A stretch of DNA of 12,744 nt from NCBI RefSeq assembly GCF_000204055.1, contig NW_006768785.1:1214150-1226893 (forward strand). The letters are read 5' to 3'. Positions 8,732-12,744 of the stretch are shown piece after piece; the stretch's first letter is position 1; the number at the start of each line of letters is the position of its first letter. The notes under the pieces are model-generated. The model made no database searches. It was not told the DNA's origin and worked only from the letters and a program-made list of their open reading frames with translations. Both the position numbers and the translations under genes were made by a program. The DNA is from Melampsora larici-populina 98AG31. Taxonomy: Eukaryota; Basidiomycota; Pucciniomycetes; Pucciniales; Melampsoraceae.

Positions 8732-9594
8732 CTAATTCGAAAACGGATGGAAATGAAGAAAGCAACACAATTGGGCGAGTGTAACCAATCAAAGGGACAG
8801 AACGAATGGAAACATGGGAGGGGCAGTCACGTTAATCAGCGTCATCCATGCGGGACTTGTCTGGTAGATCACACACCATGCTGTTAAAGAATTGGTATCA
8901 GATAGGATGCCTGGGACAAGGGTTTGACAAACGCGTGAGGTTGGACTTTGGGGATATACAGACCTCGGCCCTTTTCCGACGTCCATATATCACCCATTTC
9001 GTTGAATGTGCACACGAACTCCACAGCTCCCTCCTTCATCTTTGTGTTTGGAAGGTGTGGCGATGGAGCTATGGACCCAAGAGAGTTGGAGCCACCGCCT
9101 TACGCGGCATCGCCTTGTGTGGCCTCTTTGCAACCCAACCGATGTCAAGGCCATTTCGCCGAATCAGTTTGAGGTCACCTTGCACACGGGTCTAAACTTC
9201 GCCTGACCAATGTCCTCGAAAGTTCGCTGGGCCAGCTTGTTTGGTTACAGCATTGAAGGAGCAATCGCGAAAGCCTTCACATGGCGATTAGCAGGCCTGG
9301 CCTGCCACAAGAGCCCCTTTAGCGAAGCCTCTGGGCCTCTTGCGTCTTTGGAACATCACCGAGGTCAAGCCCGTATCCCCAAATCAGGACATGAACGCAG
9401 GTCAGTGATGTTTGGATCATGCATTATCGCACCTGTGCATACAGAAAAACACCGAGTCTATGCGAAGATACACAAACCTGTATTGTCGCATGTGATCCGA
9501 CAGTTTCTCAATAGAATTTCTTAGCCAGATAGTAGGTTCTATCAGGGACCTGAAAAGCTACAAGTCCCTACATTTTCAACGTGGAGACCCAATA
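8732..9594. other. Unassigned region, possibly degraded repeat
   Basis: Several overlapping frames are open on both strands: plus 8848-9195, 9006-9206 and 9210-9524, and minus 9099-8884. None has a recognisable motif, a consistent splice pattern or a clear advantage over the others. GC content is higher than in the flanks over about 8930-9400, which suggests decayed coding or repeat sequence. A weak hairpin, AGGGACCTG / CAAGTCCCT, sits at 9544-9569. It shares AAGTCCCT with the palindrome at 5083-5134. Confidence 0.4.
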
Positions 9595-9862
9595 AATCTC
9601 ACCATCTCATATTACCAAGTCACCACCTCATACTTCGAAGTCACCACCTCATATGTAAATCTCACCACCACACCCAAAAGTCACCACCACATCCTTCAAT
9701 CTCACCACCACACCCTTCAATCTCACCGTCGCACTTTTACCCGCAACCACCTATCATCCAAAGTCACCACCACACTTTTCAATCTCACCGTCCCACCTGT
9801 AGCTTGTACATCTCATATGTACAAGTCACCACCATACTCAAAACTCACCACCATACCCAAAA
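9595..9862 (+). repeat. TCACC array phased at about 21 bp
   Basis: TCACC occurs at 9599, 9620, 9641, 9662, 9681, 9702, 9723, 9764, 9785, 9826 and 9845. Steps are 21 or 19 bp, or 41 bp where one unit is degenerate. The consensus is AAKTCACCACCNCA followed by a variable half, all in one orientation. The array ends about 250 bases before the start codon of the next gene and is followed by a C/A/T-rich, G-poor leader (about 9870-10100). It could be a bank of binding sites, a subterminal transposon repeat or a minisatellite. Confidence 0.85.
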
Positions 9863-10111
9863 AAATCCACGCACCTCACCAGCACATCACAACACTTTGT
9901 CACTCGCTCAATCAATCAATCAACCTCTTCCACTTCTCCACGATCAGAAATCCAACTCCAACAAATCCAACAAACCTACTCCAGTCATTACTCCAACCTC
10001 CTTATCACTCGACTCCACCATCCACGTTTTAGTTCACCAAACTCGCATCAACTGCAATCCAACCATCACATCATCTCCACCTCAACATTCACATCTTTCT
10101 TCACCCCTTCG

Positions 10112-12006
10112 ATGTTGCAATCAGGACACAAGAGGGCTCAGTCTCCAAACTCATTTCCCAGCAGCTCAGAATCATCTGGGGAGGACCACGCCCCAACTTC
10201 GACACGTCGAGGAGGAACTCGCCGAGGACGAGGTGGAGGCCAGACAGGAAGTCAACCCACCCGCCGGCCCAAACGACCTTGCACCAACACCACACAGCTT
10301 GCAGCAGATATTCAAACCGACGATCATAATCTTGACAGTGACGTTGAAGATCAAGAAGAAACAAACGAAGTAATCACTCTTCACAACTATCACCAAATAG
10401 GATTGAAGTGGGGACCGGCTCGTGCTGAGAATTATTTGACCAACCTCGACACGCCCAAAACAAACCGACCTTCAACAATCGGCCTCTTCGAAGCTCAATC
10501 AGTGCAATCAGCCTACAATTTGGACAAGACCATGCTGTGTATCGTACTTAAGTGTAGCCGACAAGTGCTCGACGAGGCCTTGTAAGTCATTTTACACCCC
10601 TACAACACTATTGCCCCTTTTCTCACAAACCCACGCAAATTGCCTCATAGACTGGAAGGTCCACTTTCTCGACAACCGAACTCGTATACCAATTATCAGA
10701 CTTATAGCATAGCCGCCACCACCACCAAAAGTCAGTGGTTTGATTTTCCCCTTTCCAGTCCACGTCTGATCGACAGCAAACGTATTTTATTGTGATAGTG
10801 CCACCCACCGGAATTTCTCAGGGCTTCAAGCAGCAAAACAAGACAGTCGGTTCCACTTGGTCAGCCTACGAACCGGAAGAACGCGAGATCTTCACCCCAA
10901 GCTTGTTCGAACGTTTGTGTGTTGCCACCAGCGAAGCCTACGCCCTCACCCAGACCCCGCTTGGCATTCCAGGCATCCTTCCTAATATCTCAGCTCCTGA
11001 GCCGAATACAAACTCGGGACTTACACCCCTTACGCCAGACGAGGCTGAGCGCTACATACCTGTATTCGAACGTTTAGTTAATTTGAGCAAGGTTTCTCGC
11101 GATATGCACCAAGGAAGGCTATGGAGGCATAGCGGGAAAAGTCAAAACAGCACTAGGGAACAGCTTATTAAGCTTGAAGTCAACAGAATTGTGCGACAGG
11201 TGAGCAAGTCAATGTGTATCATCATACCATTTCATGAAGGTGTTGACCCAAACAATGTCAATGCAGCTTAAAGTCCTCAACCATCAATTCAATCTACACT
11301 TCCATCTCCTACTAGCAAGCTGGAACCCCGCTTCATCAACCCGTCAAGCCCTATTCCAGGACAAGTACACGTCCTGCGCCCGTTGGATGAGATTGCAAAA
11401 AAAAAACCACCTCCTAGAATGTCTCACGTTTGAGTCTACAAAGGCTCCAGAACACCTACGCCCACAAGGACCGGCTCAGGCCAAAACTCAATCAGAATCA
11501 GCAGCTCGACAAGCAAACGCCAGGGCGCAGCTTGCACAGGAACTGAACAACTTGATAGGTGAGTTAATTTTGTTTGACACGTTTGGAACTTCTGAATCTC
11601 GACATTGACCAATAATCTTGTCATTTTTGGTTAAGCTCCTTTCCTCCGCAACGGTTATTTGGGAAAGGGTGATGCACACCCCAAATGCCCAGACCTACAG
11701 GCCGCATTCACCAAAAAGGCATTTCGTGGTGATATCCACCTCATGTTCCGCTGCTCAACAGACAGTCGAATCACCGAAGACATGCTTTCGAAGGGCCCTA
11801 GCAACCTGACTAATAACAAAGTGGAGGTGTGGCTCGATGAAATTGGCAGCAAAAGGTATACTATTTACAAAGTTCCTACCCCGTTGAAAAACAAACGCTC
11901 GAATAAAAAAAGCAGAGCCTCAGACAATATTACACCAGAAGAAGCTGCCCTTGACGACTCGATTGACGCAGAGGGACAATTACTAGCTGAAATCTTTGAC
12001 CAATAA
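10112..12006 (+). CDS. Rust-type multicopy family protein with Arg/Gly-rich N-terminus, function unknown
   Basis: Five exons are predicted: 10112-10581, 10651-10730, 10799-11199, 11267-11558 and 11636-12006. Introns are 67-77 bp, with donors GTAAGT, GTCAGT, GTGAGC and GTGAGT. The joined frame encodes 537 residues without a stop. The ATG is the first in frame and follows a C/T-rich leader. Residues 31-56 are Arg/Gly-rich (TRRGGTRRGRGGG) with RRPKRP, a plausible nuclear signal or nucleic-acid-binding tail. An acidic patch lies at about 69-86. Residues about 88-156 form the most distinctive block (LHNYHQIGLKWGPARAENYL, then LDKTMLCIVLKCSRQVLDEAL). Residues about 190-215 carry GFKQQNKTVGSTWSAYEPEE. 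Residues about 415-496 form the C-terminal block (FLRNGYLGKG, EVWLDEIGSKRYTIYKV). A Lys-rich patch at about 499-508 and an acidic tail follow. I recall hypothetical proteins with this layout as an expanded family in Puccinia, without known function. No enzyme motif, signal peptide or membrane segment is seen. Confidence 0.84.
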
Positions 12007-12007
12007 A
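12002..12007 (+). terminator. Candidate polyadenylation signal
   Basis: AATAAA overlaps the TAA stop of the preceding gene and is followed at once by another AATAAAA. The overlap with the stop makes it likely that the working signal is this one or a later AT-rich site. Confidence 0.35.
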
Positions 12008-12589
12008 TAAAAATGATACTCTATATCATCTAAATCGTTCAATGCCAAATGTCCCCATTTTTATATTCATCTTATCTCCTCATTCTCATCAATTTATTTA
12101 CTTATCTTCTTCTTTTTATGTTCTTGAATGGTTTCCCAACATTCAAAAAGGACCAATGAAACAAGTATTGTATTTTCTTCTCTTAACTAGTTGAGTGGTT
12201 TTCACATCCATATGATTTCAACCCCGCACGTTAGTGTACATATGCCTGCCTCTAAATAAACAACTCATGAAATTAATGATATCAATGTCCAATGTTGTTC
12301 AACGTTGAAAAAAAAGTGTAAATCATGATATCAATGTCCCATGTTTGATGTTGAAAAAAAAGCAATACATTTCAGTAGACTCGGATCCAAAATCTCTTAC
12401 GAACATCATTGACTGATTCAAATACACAGCCTATTCTTTCGAGCCTATTGTTTCAAACGACTCATGCCAACTAGTATCAAATAATGTTTCACGCTAGTCA
12501 TTCTTAATAACACCTGTATGTTTCCAAAACTACTAAGTGTATCCGACTGTACGGAACACTGTACCGACCCATGGAGTCCGAAAACATAA
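12008..12589. other. AT-rich intergenic region
   Basis: No open frame or gene is supported. It contains a T-rich stretch at about 12050-12125, AAATAAA at 12254-12260, and the duplication listed separately. Confidence 0.5.
12276..12361. repeat. Imperfect direct duplication, period 49 bp
   Basis: Copy 1 is 12276-12315 and copy 2 is 12325-12361. Both start ATGATATCAATGTCC and end GTTGAAAAAAAA, with a variable middle (the first contains the palindrome AACGTT). Both carry an eight-A run, so slippage or a local duplication is likely. Confidence 0.75.
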
Positions 12590-12620
12590 TCTAGATATAT
12601 CTAGAGGCATAGATATATCT
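12590..12620. repeat. Two adjacent short palindromes
   Basis: TCTAGATATATCTAGA (12590-12605) is a perfect 16-bp palindrome. AGATATATCT (12611-12620) repeats its 10-bp core and is also perfect. Their centres are 18 bp apart. Confidence 0.75.
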
Positions 12621-12678
12621 CTGGTAGCCTCAAAATCCGGCCAAGTCCAAAGTCCCCCCCCAAACACCTACCAACACC

Positions 12679-12744
12679 TCACCACCCTCACCACCACTCT
12701 CTGCCAGCTCACCACCCACTCACCACCCACTTTTCCCACCACCC
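12679..12744 (+). repeat. TCACCACC cluster at the window edge (partial)
   Basis: TCACCACC occurs at 12679, 12688, 12709 and 12720, then related CCCACCACCC runs off the end. The 12688 to 12709 step is again 21 bp. The motif and strand match the array at 9595-9862, so this may be the upstream array of another gene of the same type beyond the window. Confidence 0.6.

Noticed and set aside
8884..9099. Minus-strand frame of 71 codons with a protein-like run (VEFVCTFNEMGDIWTSEKG)
   Set aside because: Plus-strand frames over the same bases look just as plausible, an upstream TAA interrupts it, and no family is recognised. It was left as unassigned sequence.
9210..9524. Plus-strand frame of 104 codons
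   Set aside because: No known motif, no splice context, and unusual composition; it could be decayed repeat DNA.
658..9574. AATGTAGGGA (658-667) and its reverse complement TCCCTACATT (9565-9574) as possible ends of one 9-kb element
   Set aside because: A ten-base match at this distance is expected by chance, and the bases on either side do not extend it or show a target duplication.
9804..10373. Frame of 189 codons through the CACC array and leader
   Set aside because: It is rich in Thr/Pro/His because of the G-poor repeat, and overlaps the real first exon of the next gene in another frame.
1..12744. tRNA, rRNA, CRISPR or bacterial operon signals
   Set aside because: None seen; the repeats present lack CRISPR-like spacing and the genes are intron-rich and eukaryotic.

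Overview
The window looks like nuclear DNA of a rust fungus (Pucciniales, probably Puccinia-like). Coding regions are cut by many short introns (about 44-82 bp) with fungal GTRAGT-type donors and YAG acceptors. Spacers are AT-rich. The recognisable proteins belong to families I associate, from memory and without any search, with rust or basidiomycete genomes that are full of multicopy, mobile-element-linked genes. No bacterial, organellar, tRNA or rRNA features were seen.

Layout, left to right. 1-895 is non-coding or unassigned, with a 15-bp inverted repeat. 896-2794 (+) is an intact seven-exon gene of 498 codons with a SAM-like C-terminus. 2795-3670 is AT-rich and holds a compound array of 57-bp tandem repeats and perfect hairpins, plus a possible gene fragment. 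3670-4784 (-) is an intact three-exon Tc1/mariner-type DD34E transposase of 325 residues. Behind its 5' side lies a TA-flanked, near-perfect 48-bp palindrome that looks like two transposon ends back to back. About 5498-8208 (+) is a decayed member of a basidiomycete-wide transposase-like family with an N-terminal C2H2 finger. It carries a frameshift, a stop created at a splice junction, and loss of the 3' part. 8420-8731 (-) is a fragment of another gene with one in-frame TGA. 8732-9594 is unassigned. 9595-9862 is an array of TCACC units in 21-bp register that lies upstream of 10112-12006 (+), an intact five-exon gene of 537 codons with an Arg/Gly-rich N-terminus. The last 740 bases hold AT-rich sequence, a 49-bp-period duplication, two palindromes, and a second TCACCACC cluster that runs off the window.

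How the parts relate. This is a nest of insertions rather than an operon or pathway. Two apparently intact genes of unknown function flank one apparently intact DNA transposase and two broken genes. The intact genes keep every splice junction in frame, which suggests recent copying or selection. I found no terminal repeats bounding either intact gene, so whether they are transposon cargo or host genes stays open.
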